The position numbers were made by a program, and so were the translations under genes. Under the pieces are notes generated by a model that was not told where the DNA came from, did not search any database, and saw only the letters and a list, made by a program, of their open reading frames with translations. Source: CAWKCE01 sp032127035 (lineage in GTDB: Bacteria; Actinomycetota; Actinomycetes; JAHEKZ01). Taken from it: a stretch of DNA of 64,000 bases. This document shows, in pieces, positions 18,526-27,136 of the stretch; the stretch's first letter is position 1, and the number at the start of each line of letters is the position of its first letter. The stretch covers positions 558,001 to 622,000 of the forward strand of contig CAWKCE010000003.1 of the NCBI GenBank assembly GCA_963848085.1, given 5' to 3'.

Positions 18526-19817
18526 CCGAGCACGCACTGGACCGGCTCGCGCGCGCCCAGCACGAAGGTCGGGCCGTCGGGATCACCTCGGTGTGCTCGG
18601 CGCATCCGGTGGTCCTGGACGAGACGGTCCGGCACGGAGCAGCCGGCGACCACATCGTGCTCATCGAGGCCACCTGCAACCAGGTCAACCAGGACGGCGG
18701 CTACACCGGGCTGCAGCCTGCCGACTTCCGTCGACAGGTCGAGGCACTCGCCAGCGCGCGTGGCCTGTCCGCGAGCCAGCTGGTCCTGGGTGGAGACCAC
18801 CTGGGGCCGAACCCGTGGAAGCACTTGCCGGCTGAGACGGCGATGGCCAAGTCGGAGGACCTGGTGCACGCATTTGTCAGCGCCGGGTTCTCCAAGATCC
18901 ACCTGGACACCTCGATCAGGTGCGCCGACGACCCGGTGGGTGCTCTTCATCCCGCCCTAGTCGCGGAGCGGACCGGCCGACTGGCGGCCGTTGCCGAACG
19001 TGCTGCCGCCGAGGCAGGCGTCGACCCCCGGTACGTGATCGGGACGGAGGTGCCGGTGCCCGGCGGCGAGTCGGCGGGGGACCACGGGATCCACGTCACG
19101 ACCGCGGAGGCCGTCGAGGAGACGATCGAGCTGGGTGAGGCGGCGTTCAACGCGGCGGGGGTCGGTGACGGATGGCGTCGCGTCCGCGCGGTCGTGGCGC
19201 AGCCCGGGGTGGAGTTCTCCGACAGCGAGCTGTTCGGCTACCGGCCCGGGCAGGCGGCCCACCTGGCACGGTTCATGAGCGCCGAGCCGACGATGGTGCT
19301 GGAGGCCCACAGCACCGACTACCAGACCCCGCAGGCGCTTCGCGGTTTGGTTGAGGACCGGTTCGCCATCCTCAAGGTCGGCCCGGCGCTGACGTTCGCC
19401 TACCGAGAGGCGGTGTTCGCGCTGTCGTTCATCGAGGACGAGCTGCTCGGCTCCGCTGCGTCCGGGGTCCGTGAGGTGCTCGACCGCGCGATGAGGGACG
19501 AGCCGAAGTACTGGCAGCCCTTCTACCCGTCGGACCCGGAGGGCGCTGCCTACGCGCGCAGGTACTCGCGCAGCGACCGCTCCCGCTACTACTGGCCGGT
19601 CCGCTCGGTCCAGGACGCGGTGCAGCGCATGACGTCGAACCTGGCAGGGACTGGCATTCCGGACGAGCTGCTGAGTCAGTTCCTTCCGGTGCAGTCGCGC
19701 CGCGTCGCCTCCGAGCGCTTCGAGGCGACACCTGACGCACTCATGCGGGACAAGGTCCGCGAGGTGTTGGACGCCTACCGCTGGGCGGCACACGGGGACG
19801 ACAGCGACGACAGCTGA
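18522..19817 (+). CDS. gatZ: GatZ/KbaZ family protein (tagatose-6-phosphate epimerase or aldolase subunit)
   Basis: The 431-residue product belongs to Pfam PF08013. Conserved segments include GITSVCSAHPVVLDE, LIEATCNQVNQDGGYTG, LGGDHLGPNPWKHLP, YVIGTEVPVPGGE and LKVGPALTFAYREAVFAL. In enteric bacteria GatZ/KbaZ supports the catalytic aldolase subunit GatY/KbaY. Members without GatY, as in Agrobacterium, convert tagatose-6-phosphate to fructose-6-phosphate by C4 epimerisation. No GatY gene is in this window, so the epimerase role fits better. I use the GTG at 18522 overlapping the kinase stop; an in-frame ATG 48 bp upstream lies inside the kinase gene. Confidence 0.85.
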   Translation: MTEHALDRLARAQHEGRAVGITSVCSAHPVVLDETVRHGAAGDHIVLIEATCNQVNQDGGYTGLQPADFRRQVEALASARGLSASQLVLGGDHLGPNPWKHLPAETAMAKSEDLVHAFVSAGFSKIHLDTSIRCADDPVGALHPALVAERTGRLAAVAERAAAEAGVDPRYVIGTEVPVPGGESAGDHGIHVTTAEAVEETIELGEAAFNAAGVGDGWRRVRAVVAQPGVEFSDSELFGYRPGQAAHLARFMSAEPTMVLEAHSTDYQTPQALRGLVEDRFAILKVGPALTFAYREAVFALSFIEDELLGSAASGVREVLDRAMRDEPKYWQPFYPSDPEGAAYARRYSRSDRSRYYWPVRSVQDAVQRMTSNLAGTGIPDELLSQFLPVQSRRVASERFEATPDALMRDKVREVLDAYRWAAHGDDSDDS

Positions 19818-19818
19818 G

Positions 19819-21834
19819 ATGACCACCAATCGTCGGAGAAACGGGCTCATCGCCGCCTTGTCGGCTGGGTGCTTGGTGCTAGCAGGCACGACCGCATGGG
19901 CCCTCGCCACCCGAGGCTCCCAGGATGTCTCCACCGCTCCGGCCGCCGACCAGGAGATCTGGGTGTCGCCAGACGGCCAGGACGCCGGTTCTGGCGCGCG
20001 GGACGACCCGTTCGCGACCATCCAGCACGCGGTCGACCAGGCGACGCCGGGCACGACCGTGTTCGTCCGGGGTGGCACCTACGCCCAGCGGGTCGACTTC
20101 ACAACGTCTGGCGAGCCGGGCCGTCCCGTCGTCCTCACTGCTGCACCCGGCGAAGAGCCAGTACTCGACGGTTCGACGTTGGACGTGCCGTCCGGCCAGG
20201 ACGCGATGGTCACTGTCGACGGGAGCCACGACATCGCGGTGGAGGCACTGACGATCACCGGCTACCGCAGCGACGAGAACGGGCACGTCCCCATTGGCAT
20301 CTTCGTCACCGGCGAGTCCGGCGCCGTCCGGCTGACGGGGAACCGTATCCAGGATCTCGGAACCACGTTCCAAGGCCGCAACGGCGGTGACGCACACGGG
20401 ATCGCGGTGTACGGAACATCGTCCACGCAGCCGATCTCCGGCCTCGTCATCGAGGACAACGAGCTCTCCGACCTCGACCTGGGATCGTCCGAGGCGCTCG
20501 TCCTCAACGGCAATGTGAAGGACTTCCTCGTTGCGGGCAACCGCGTCCACGACACGAACAACATCGGGATCGACGTGATCGGCTTCGAGGGAACGGCTTC
20601 GGACCCCACGGTCGACCAGGCCCGAGACGGGGTCGTGCGCGACAACGAGGTCTGGAACATCGACAGCCGGGGAAACCCTGCCTACGGCAACGATGGGAGC
20701 GCAGACGGCATCTACGTGGATGGCGGCCGCGACGTGCTGATCGAGGCCAACGTCGTCCACGACGTCAACATCGGTATCGAGCTGGCGAGTGAGCACACCG
20801 GCCGTTCGACGCGGAACATCACCGTACGGAACAACGTGGTCTACGACACCACGACGATCGGAGTAGCCATTGGAGGCTACGACCGGCGCCGGGGGAGCAC
20901 TGAGGAGTGCACGCTGGTGAACAACACCGTCTTCCGGTCCGATGGACCAGCCCTCCTCGTCCAGTTCGACACCAGAGGCAACCTCATCGAGAACAACATC
21001 TTCGTCTCCGGCGCGGGGCACGAGTTCGTCCAGAACCCTTACCCGGAGAACGTCGACAACCTCGTCGACTACAACCTCTACTGGGCGGAGGACGGGTCGT
21101 CAGACGGCACCTGGCAGTGGAAGGGCACGCAGTACCGAAACTTCCCCCGGTGGGTTGGTGACTCCGGCAACGACCGGCACTCCCAGTTCGCCGACCCGCT
21201 GTTCGCCGACCCGGCCCTCGGCGACTTCTCGCTGCGCGCCGAGTCGCCGGCCATCGACGCCGGGATGAGGCTCGCGCAGGCAGGCGCCACCGATCTGGCA
21301 GGGGTCGAGCGCTCACAGGGACCGTTCATCGACATCGGGGCATTCGAGTCGCCGGCGCCCGAGCCGACGCCGACTCCTGAGATCAGCGGCACCGCCGCCT
21401 ACCTCAGCGAGCTTCCCTGGCTGACGGCCAGCAACGGCTGGGGTCCGCCCGAGGCCGACCAGAGCAATGGGGAGCGTCCCGCCGCCGATGGTCTCCCACT
21501 GCAGATCGGCTCGACGACCTTCGAGCACGGCATCGGGGTGCACGCACCCTCACTCCTGGTGGTGGCCGTCCCCGCCGGGTGCTCGCTCTTCCTGTCCGAC
21601 GTCGGGCTCGACGAGGAGGTGGGGAGCCAGGGCTCGGTGGTCTTCGAGGTCTGGGGCGACAAGAAGCTGCTGGCGAGCAGCGGCCTGGTGCTGGGCACGG
21701 ACGAGTCGGTGCCGCTGAGTGCGGACGTGTCAGACGTTCAGCGGCTGAGCCTGGTCGTGACTCGCGGCGGCGATGGAAACGCCTTCGACCACGCCGACTG
21801 GGGCGACGCCCGACTGGACTGCGCGTCCGGCTGA
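19819..21834 (+). CDS. secreted right-handed beta-helix protein with C-terminal NPCBM domain
   Basis: This 671-residue exported protein has an N-terminal hydrophobic export segment (about 9-31) and a DUF1565-like entry, IWVSPDGQDAGSGARDDPFA at residues about 47-66. A parallel beta-helix follows (about 70-500) with repeated DNxxxD- and NN-type turns such as VIEDNELSDLDLG, VRDNEVWNI and VRNNVVYDT. A PEPTPTPE linker leads to an NPCBM carbohydrate-binding domain (about 525-670) with YLSELPWLTASNGWG, HGIGVHAPS and DHADWGDARL. Beta-helix enzymes include polysaccharide lyases and glycosidases (for example GH110 alpha-galactosidases). No specific catalytic signature was recognised. It starts one base after gatZ and is likely the extracellular depolymerase of the operon. 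Confidence 0.75.
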   Translation: MTTNRRRNGLIAALSAGCLVLAGTTAWALATRGSQDVSTAPAADQEIWVSPDGQDAGSGARDDPFATIQHAVDQATPGTTVFVRGGTYAQRVDFTTSGEPGRPVVLTAAPGEEPVLDGSTLDVPSGQDAMVTVDGSHDIAVEALTITGYRSDENGHVPIGIFVTGESGAVRLTGNRIQDLGTTFQGRNGGDAHGIAVYGTSSTQPISGLVIEDNELSDLDLGSSEALVLNGNVKDFLVAGNRVHDTNNIGIDVIGFEGTASDPTVDQARDGVVRDNEVWNIDSRGNPAYGNDGSADGIYVDGGRDVLIEANVVHDVNIGIELASEHTGRSTRNITVRNNVVYDTTTIGVAIGGYDRRRGSTEECTLVNNTVFRSDGPALLVQFDTRGNLIENNIFVSGAGHEFVQNPYPENVDNLVDYNLYWAEDGSSDGTWQWKGTQYRNFPRWVGDSGNDRHSQFADPLFADPALGDFSLRAESPAIDAGMRLAQAGATDLAGVERSQGPFIDIGAFESPAPEPTPTPEISGTAAYLSELPWLTASNGWGPPEADQSNGERPAADGLPLQIGSTTFEHGIGVHAPSLLVVAVPAGCSLFLSDVGLDEEVGSQGSVVFEVWGDKKLLASSGLVLGTDESVPLSADVSDVQRLSLVVTRGGDGNAFDHADWGDARLDCASG

Positions 21835-21838
21835 CGCC

Positions 21839-22625
21839 TCAGCGGGGCGGCTTCCGATACGCCTGGGCGTTGCCCGTCGTCGGCTCGAATCCGAGCCTTC
21901 GGTAGACGCGCCCAGCCGGGTTGCCGACGTCGGTGAGAATGACCCACTGCGTGCAGCCACGGCCCGCGGCCCAGCTGGCGGCGACGCCCAACAGATGTGA
22001 GGCCAGCCCACGACGTCGGTGCTCCTCGTCGGTGCCGACCGACTGGTAGCGAGCGATGCCTCCACACCGGACGATCCCCAGGCTGGCCACGAGGACCTCG
22101 CCGGAGAACGCCCCGAAGAACGCGGCGTCACCACGTTCACAGATCGCCCGCTGGGTTGCGGTCCGTGCGGCGGCGAACCGGGCATGGCCCTCTGGCTCGT
22201 AGTCGCCGGTCCGTGCGTTGTCGGCGACCTCCCGTGCCGTCAGCTGGTCCCAGTCGTCGCCGTCCAGAGCGCGCACGGAGTAGCCGCCAGGGAGTGGCGT
22301 CTGCGTCGGCAACGTCCGCGTCGTCAGCACCTCCTCCGGCTCGAGGTCCGCTCCCTGCCGGGTCCAGGAGCTCCGCATCGTCGGGCATGCGGGCCAGGCC
22401 GATCGCGAGGTACGACGCGTCGGGGAACGCCGTGTGGAAGGTCTCGACCCAGCGGCGTGCGTCATTCACCGCCTCTGGGTCGCTGACGAACAGGAAGTTG
22501 CCCCAGTGGTAGTCGGGGTTGCCTGGCGAACGGACGACGAGGTGGTCGCCGTGGTCGTCAACCGTCGACCCGGTCAGCTCGAGAACGGCTAGGTCGGTCG
22601 CCCAGCCGGGGGGCAGGTCACGCAT
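21839..22625 (-). pseudogene. GNAT-family N-acetyltransferase gene broken by a +1 frameshift
   Basis: Two overlapping minus-strand frames join into one protein of about 260 residues. The first frame begins at 22625 (MRDLPPGWATDLAVLEL) and covers the N-terminal half through ARMPDDAELLDP. The second frame continues with GADLEPEEVLTTRTLP and contains the GNAT acetyl-CoA segment SVGTDEEHRRRGLASHLLG and the C-terminal GFEPTTGNAQAYRK. The total span of 787 bp is 3n+1. The shift lies between about 22353 and 22370, where GGG and CCC runs occur; dropping one base from either run restores the frame. It may be a real pseudogene or a sequencing error. Substrate is unknown. Confidence 0.7.
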
Positions 22626-22653
22626 GCCGTCACGGTAGTGACGGCTCGATCGC

Positions 22654-22860
22654 CTACTTGCGGCGGGCGGTGTTCACTCCGACGCGGGCGACGACGGCAG
22701 CGCGGGTCACTGGGTCGAGCTCGTCGAGCTTGGCCTCAATGTCGTCGAACGCCTCGTCGGCTTGACGCTTCCGGTCACGCGCCTCGACGACAAGGACGGT
22801 GACTGCGGCCGCGACCGCGAGCAGGAAGACGGTCCGCACGATCTTGCGCGAGAGGTGCAT
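22654..22860 (-). CDS. small single-pass membrane protein
   Basis: This 68-residue protein has one N-terminal membrane helix (about residues 8-25, IVRTVFLLAVAAAVTVLVVE), then a charged helical tail with EAFDDIEAKLDELDPVTRAA. GGAGGCACC lies just before the ATG (minus strand), a good ribosome site. The tail looks cytoplasmic and coiled-coil-like. I do not recognise a named family. Confidence 0.6.
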   Translation of the reverse strand: MHLSRKIVRTVFLLAVAAAVTVLVVEARDRKRQADEAFDDIEAKLDELDPVTRAAVVARVGVNTARRK

Positions 22861-22892
22861 GGTGCCTCCTGGGTCGGGCGTGCCTCGGTCGG

Positions 22893-22982
22893 CTACCGGC
22901 GCCGTCTCATGACCTTGCCGCCGGCCATGACAAGCACGACGAGCAGGACGATGCCGATGACTGCGCCTCCGAGGTAGTACAC
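22893..22982 (-). CDS. 29-residue membrane miniprotein candidate
   Basis: A minus-strand frame starting with GTG at 22982 encodes YYLGGAVIGIVLLVVLVMAG, followed by a short basic tail ending in MRRRR and TAG at 22893-22895. It is a textbook single transmembrane helix with positive-inside tail. It lies 32 bp upstream of the 68-residue membrane protein gene on the same strand. No strong ribosome site was seen, so expression is uncertain. Confidence 0.4.
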   Translation of the reverse strand: MYYLGGAVIGIVLLVVLVMAGGKVMRRRR

Positions 22983-23088
22983 GCCTCGACCGTAGCGGAC
23001 GCCCCGGGCGCGTGGCACGCTCGGCCTATGCTGGAGGTTGTCTGCGTCACGACCGGCTCTTCATCTCGCAGGCCTCGGTAGCGTCGCG

Positions 23089-23853
23089 ATGCCCACCGGG
23101 GTCGCGTTCGGGATCGACCTGGCCTGGGGGCCGAAGCGCCGCACCGGGGTTGCTGTGCTCGACGACAGCGGCCAGCTCCTCGCGTCGGCGTCGGTGGTCA
23201 GCGACGACGCGATCGTCGCTTTCACGGAGCACCACCGCGGGGACGGCATCGTGGTCGCGGTCGACGCCCCGCTGGTTGTGCCGAATGAGAGCGGCCGCCG
23301 CGACTGCGAGGCGGAGCTGTCGCGGGACTTCGCTCGGTTCCACGCCGGCACGCACCCGTCGAACCGGAGCCGTCCCTGGTTCCGGCCGGAGCCTCGCGGC
23401 GCCCGACTGGCGGTGCGCCTCGGACTGGACCTGGACCCGACGGTAAGGCCAGGCGCCAACAGTGACGTGGCCATCGAGGTCTACCCGCACCCAGCGATGG
23501 TGTCGCTGTTCGAACTGGAGCGGGTCATCCCCTACAAGGCCAAGCGAGGTCGCGACCTGGAGTCGCTCCGGGCAGCCTTCCGCACGCTGTTCGATCACAT
23601 GGAGACCACGTTGGGGCCGGTCCTGCGGCTCGACCAGTCCTCCCGATGGTCGGAGCTGAGGAACGCGGTGTCCCTGGCGACGAAGAAGTCCGAGCTCCGG
23701 CTGGTGGAGGACGAGGTGGACGCGATCTTCTGCGCGTACCTGGCTCGGCTGTGGGCGGTCCAGGCAGACCAGATGGTCGTCTACGGGGACGTCGAGTCCG
23801 GCTACATCGTGACGCCCCACCCGCCATCCGCACGGCCTAGCCTGTCGGGGTGA
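23089..23853 (+). CDS. DUF429 family protein
   Basis: The 254-residue product opens with GIDLAWGPKRRTGVAVLDD and continues with VVAVDAPLVVPNESGRRDCE, a run of conserved Asp/Asn residues typical of DUF429, which has an RNase H-like fold and no assigned biochemical role. The segments AIEVYPHPAMVSLFEL and EDEVDAIFCAYLA are also typical. I prefer the ATG at 23089 over the in-frame start at 23038, because homologues start just before GIDxAW. The last codons overlap the next gene's GTG (GTGA). Confidence 0.75.
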   Translation: MPTGVAFGIDLAWGPKRRTGVAVLDDSGQLLASASVVSDDAIVAFTEHHRGDGIVVAVDAPLVVPNESGRRDCEAELSRDFARFHAGTHPSNRSRPWFRPEPRGARLAVRLGLDLDPTVRPGANSDVAIEVYPHPAMVSLFELERVIPYKAKRGRDLESLRAAFRTLFDHMETTLGPVLRLDQSSRWSELRNAVSLATKKSELRLVEDEVDAIFCAYLARLWAVQADQMVVYGDVESGYIVTPHPPSARPSLSG

Positions 23854-25097
23854 ACTCCGTCACGCACCGCGTCCCCGAGCTGCTCCTGACCGAACACACG
23901 TTCGCGGTCCCCCTCGACTACTCGGACCCCACCGGCGAACACATCGACCTGTTCGCACGCGAGGTCGTGGCTGCGGACAAAGAGGGTGACGACCTGCCGT
24001 GGCTGGTGTTTCTGCAGGGCGGTCCCGGCTTCGAGGCGCCGCGACCGCTGCGCAAGAAGACGCCACCCTGGCTGGAGCGGGCGCTGGAGGAGTTCCGCGT
24101 CCTCATGCTCGACCAGCGCGGGGTGGGGCGCTCGTCGCCGGTCGGCCCTCGGGACGTCGCCGTGCACGACTCGGCCGGACTGGCCTCGCGTCTCGTGCAC
24201 TTCCGGGCGGACTCGATCGTCCGCGACGCCGAACGGATCCGGCGGCAGCTCGGAGTGGACTCATGGTCGGTGCTCGGTCAGAGCTTCGGCGGGTTCTGTG
24301 TCGTCACGTACCTGTCGCTGCACCCGGAGTCGCTGGACCTGGCGCTGGTGACCGGCGGCCTGCCGCCTCTGGACCGCGCCATCGACGACGTCTACACCGC
24401 GACGTACGCACGCACGACCGCGAAGGTCGCCGCGCACTACGACCGCTTCCCCGAGGATCGGGGGCGGGTCGAGCGGTTCGTCCACGAGCTTGCGACTCAC
24501 GACTTCAGGCTGCCGGACGGTAGCCAGCTCACGCACCGTCGCTTCCGCCAGCTCGGACTGATGCTGGGGATGAGCGACGGCTCGGAACGTCTGCACTCCA
24601 TCCTCGAGCTCCCGACGGACAGCCCCGCCTTCCGGCACGACGTGGCCGCGTCGCTGCCGTTCTCGCGCAACCCGCTGTACGCCGTCGTCCACGAGTCGTG
24701 CTACGCGCCCGGCCAGGTGACGGACTGGTCCGCCGATCGGGTGCTGCCCGGCTCCTACGCAGACGACCCGACTCTGCTCACCGGCGAGCATGTGTACCCG
24801 TGGATGTTCGACGAGTACCCCGGCTTGCAGCCGTTCGCCGAGACGGCAGGTCTGCTCGCTGGGCACTCCTGGGGGCCGCTCTACGACGCCGAGCGGTTGG
24901 CCGCCAACGACGTCCCGTCCGCCGCCCTGGTGTACGCCGAGGACATGTACGTGGAGCGGGACTTCTCGGAGGAGACGTCGGCCGGCATCCGGGGGATGCG
25001 GATGTGGCTGACCAACGAGTACGAGCATGACGGGCTGCGCGCCGATGGCGGACGGGTCCTCGGCCGACTGCTGGACCTTGCTCGCGGGCGAGCGTGA
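23850..25097 (+). CDS. alpha/beta hydrolase, proline iminopeptidase-like (S33)
   Basis: This 415-residue soluble enzyme has the oxyanion motif FLQGGPGFE (about 54-62), MLDQRGVGRSSP (about 86-97), and the nucleophile elbow GQSFGG with Ser145. YAEDMYVE and the C-terminal NEYEHDGLRADG probably supply the acid and histidine. The layout is that of S33 prolyl aminopeptidases, which remove N-terminal proline. The physiological substrate is unproven. The GTG start overlaps the DUF429 stop, so the two are translationally coupled. Confidence 0.8.
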   Translation: MNSVTHRVPELLLTEHTFAVPLDYSDPTGEHIDLFAREVVAADKEGDDLPWLVFLQGGPGFEAPRPLRKKTPPWLERALEEFRVLMLDQRGVGRSSPVGPRDVAVHDSAGLASRLVHFRADSIVRDAERIRRQLGVDSWSVLGQSFGGFCVVTYLSLHPESLDLALVTGGLPPLDRAIDDVYTATYARTTAKVAAHYDRFPEDRGRVERFVHELATHDFRLPDGSQLTHRRFRQLGLMLGMSDGSERLHSILELPTDSPAFRHDVAASLPFSRNPLYAVVHESCYAPGQVTDWSADRVLPGSYADDPTLLTGEHVYPWMFDEYPGLQPFAETAGLLAGHSWGPLYDAERLAANDVPSAALVYAEDMYVERDFSEETSAGIRGMRMWLTNEYEHDGLRADGGRVLGRLLDLARGRA

Positions 25098-25125
25098 CCC
25101 GTGCCGAGACGACAGGTGGTGACTG

Positions 25126-26169
25126 ATGAGCTCTGACGGTGAGCCCACGCCGGCCGACGCCGGGTACGCGATGCCGGCCGAGTGGGAGCCGCACCAGCGG
25201 TGCCTCATGGCCTGGCCGGCCAGAGCGGAGCTGTGGCGCGACCGCCTCGACGACGCGAAGGCCGACTACGCCCTGGTCGCGCGTGCGATCGCCGCCCTCG
25301 AGCCGCTGACCATGCTGTGCAACCCCGGCCAGGAGGGCGAGGTTGGGGACCTGTGTGGCGGGGACATCGACATCCTGGCGGCACCGATCGACGACTCGTG
25401 GATGCGCGACAGTGGGCCGGTCTTCGTCCGCAACGACCGTGGCGAGCTGGCTGTCGTGAGCTTCGAGTTCAACGCCTGGGGTGAGCGCTGGCACCCCTAC
25501 GACAACGACAACCGGGTCCCGGATACCGTCGCCGCCCACCTCGGGCTCCCGGTCTTCCACTCGCCGATGGTTCTCGAGGGCGGCGCCTACTTCGTCGACG
25601 GCGAGGGCACGTTGGTCACCACCGAGCAGTGCCTCCTCAACCCGAACCGGAACCCCTCGATGAGCCGGGAGCAGATCGAGCTGGCGCTCCGCGACGCTCT
25701 CGGCGCGAGAACCGTCGTGTGGCTCCCCTACGGGCACAGCCTGGACGTGGGGCCGGAGGGAACCGACGGACACGTCGACGGGATCGCCCAGTACGTGGCG
25801 CCGGGCCACCTGTTGCTCGAGGTGCCGGCGAGCGCAGACAGCAGCGAGTTCGCCTTCGGCCAGCAGAACGCGCGGGCTCTGGCCGGGGTGCGCGACGCGG
25901 CCGGCCGGGAGCTGACGGTGACCCGCCTCGACCCCGGTCCGGGGGAGTCTCCGTCGTACTGCAACTTCTATCTGGCAAACGGCGGGGTGATCGTCCCGGT
26001 GACGGGAACCGGGCGCGACGACGCCGCCCTGGACCTCATCGACTCGCTCTACCCGGGCCGCGCGGTCATCCCCGTGCCAGGCGCGACCCTGGAGTTCGGT
26101 GGGGGAGGCCCGCACTGCATCACCCAGCAGGTCCCGACCAGTGGACCGGCAGACCGGAAGGACGAGTGA
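25126..26169 (+). CDS. aguA: agmatine deiminase
   Basis: Agmatine deiminase converts agmatine to N-carbamoylputrescine and ammonia. This 347-residue member of the peptidyl-arginine-deiminase fold shows EWEPHQRCLMAWPAR at the start, DDSWMRDSGPVFV (about 86-98), GGAYFVDGEGTLVTTEQCLL, TDGHVDGIAQYV and the catalytic cysteine in GGGGPHCITQQ (Cys331). The usual partner, N-carbamoylputrescine amidohydrolase (aguB), is not adjacent. An arginine/lysine-type decarboxylase at 31073-32560 could supply agmatine. The stop and the next ATG share one base. Confidence 0.9.
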   Translation: MSSDGEPTPADAGYAMPAEWEPHQRCLMAWPARAELWRDRLDDAKADYALVARAIAALEPLTMLCNPGQEGEVGDLCGGDIDILAAPIDDSWMRDSGPVFVRNDRGELAVVSFEFNAWGERWHPYDNDNRVPDTVAAHLGLPVFHSPMVLEGGAYFVDGEGTLVTTEQCLLNPNRNPSMSREQIELALRDALGARTVVWLPYGHSLDVGPEGTDGHVDGIAQYVAPGHLLLEVPASADSSEFAFGQQNARALAGVRDAAGRELTVTRLDPGPGESPSYCNFYLANGGVIVPVTGTGRDDAALDLIDSLYPGRAVIPVPGATLEFGGGGPHCITQQVPTSGPADRKDE

Positions 26170-26579
26170 TGGCTCACGGCAGCGGCACCAAGGACGACCC
26201 GTGGATGCTGACGACCCCACCCGGGTCGTCGGAGTACACGATGTACCGGGACGAGGAGGCGGACCCACCGGCCCTGGTCTGCCAGGTCGGCTCGACGACG
26301 CTGAAGTACCAACTGCGCGTGATCGAGGACATGACGACGTGGCTGCGTGAGCAGGGGGACTGGGTCCCCCTGGGTGCGGCCGACGAGAAGAAGGACGCCG
26401 CGTCGGGCACCGTCGAGGCCTGGGCGCGCTCGGCGGACAACCCGGTCGGTGGCTGGTACGGCCTGCGCAAGGGCTACCGCGGCCGGGCCGGTATGTACCT
26501 CCCGCCCTTGCTGGAGGCGCTCGGTTTGGCCGAGGTCACGCATAACGCCCGGAACAACGAGATGCGCGCTGCTGGCTGA
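26169..26579 (+). CDS. conserved hypothetical protein of about 136 residues
   Basis: The product has strongly ordered conserved phrases: GSGTKDDPWMLTTPPGSSEY, MTTWLREQGDWVPLGAADE, TVEAWARSADNPVGGWYGL and RGRAGMYLPPLLEALGLAEV. I remember this family as widespread and uncharacterised, and do not want to assign a family number. It is soluble, with no signal peptide. It overlaps the agmatine deiminase stop by one base (TGATG) and is probably co-translated. Confidence 0.7.
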   Translation: MAHGSGTKDDPWMLTTPPGSSEYTMYRDEEADPPALVCQVGSTTLKYQLRVIEDMTTWLREQGDWVPLGAADEKKDAASGTVEAWARSADNPVGGWYGLRKGYRGRAGMYLPPLLEALGLAEVTHNARNNEMRAAG

Positions 26580-26661
26580 GGGATTGCCTCGCACCTGAGC
26601 ACCCGCTGGCGCTGGAAGGGGAGTTGAATGGTGGGGAGGAACCTGACGAAGGGTGACGCCC

Positions 26662-27114
26662 ATGACTCGGTTCTTGGTGGTGGCCAACCAGACGCTGGGT
26701 GGCGAACAGCTCGAGGCACGGCTCAGCGAGCTCGTCGCTGACGGACAGTGCTCGCTGTATCTGGTCGTCCCCGTCACCGCCGCCGAGGGAACCACCCAAT
26801 GGGACTACCCACCGATCGACCGGGTCATCCCCGACGCCCAGCGCATCGCCCAGACGCTGGCCGAGGCGCGACTGGAGCACGAGCTTGCCCGCCTGAAGCG
26901 CGCCAGTGTGACGGCCGACGGCGAGGTTGTCTCCAGCGCGGTGGTCGATCGGGTGCGTGAGCTCCTGGCGGGCGGCGAGTTCGATCGCGTCATCGTGTCG
27001 ACCCTGCCCCGACGGCTCTCCCGCTGGCTCGTCACCGACCTTCCCCACCGGGTGTCGCGGCTGTCCGAGGTCCCGGTCGAGCATGTTGAGGGCCAGGCCG
27101 GACCTTCGGTCTAG
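26662..27114 (+). CDS. conserved hypothetical protein, possible nucleotide-binding (USP-like) fold
   Basis: This 150-residue protein alternates strands and helices: RFLVVANQTLGG, LYLVVPVTA, AQRIAQTLAEARLEHELARL and FDRVIVSTLPRRLSRWL, ending with SRLSEVPVEHVEG. The pattern resembles universal-stress or flavodoxin-like folds. The ATG at 26662 is preferred; a GTG nine bases upstream is also possible. The gene is convergent with the next one, with only 22 bp between stops. Confidence 0.6.
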   Translation: MTRFLVVANQTLGGEQLEARLSELVADGQCSLYLVVPVTAAEGTTQWDYPPIDRVIPDAQRIAQTLAEARLEHELARLKRASVTADGEVVSSAVVDRVRELLAGGEFDRVIVSTLPRRLSRWLVTDLPHRVSRLSEVPVEHVEGQAGPSV

Positions 27115-27136
27115 CGGTCCAGCCCGGCCCTCACGA

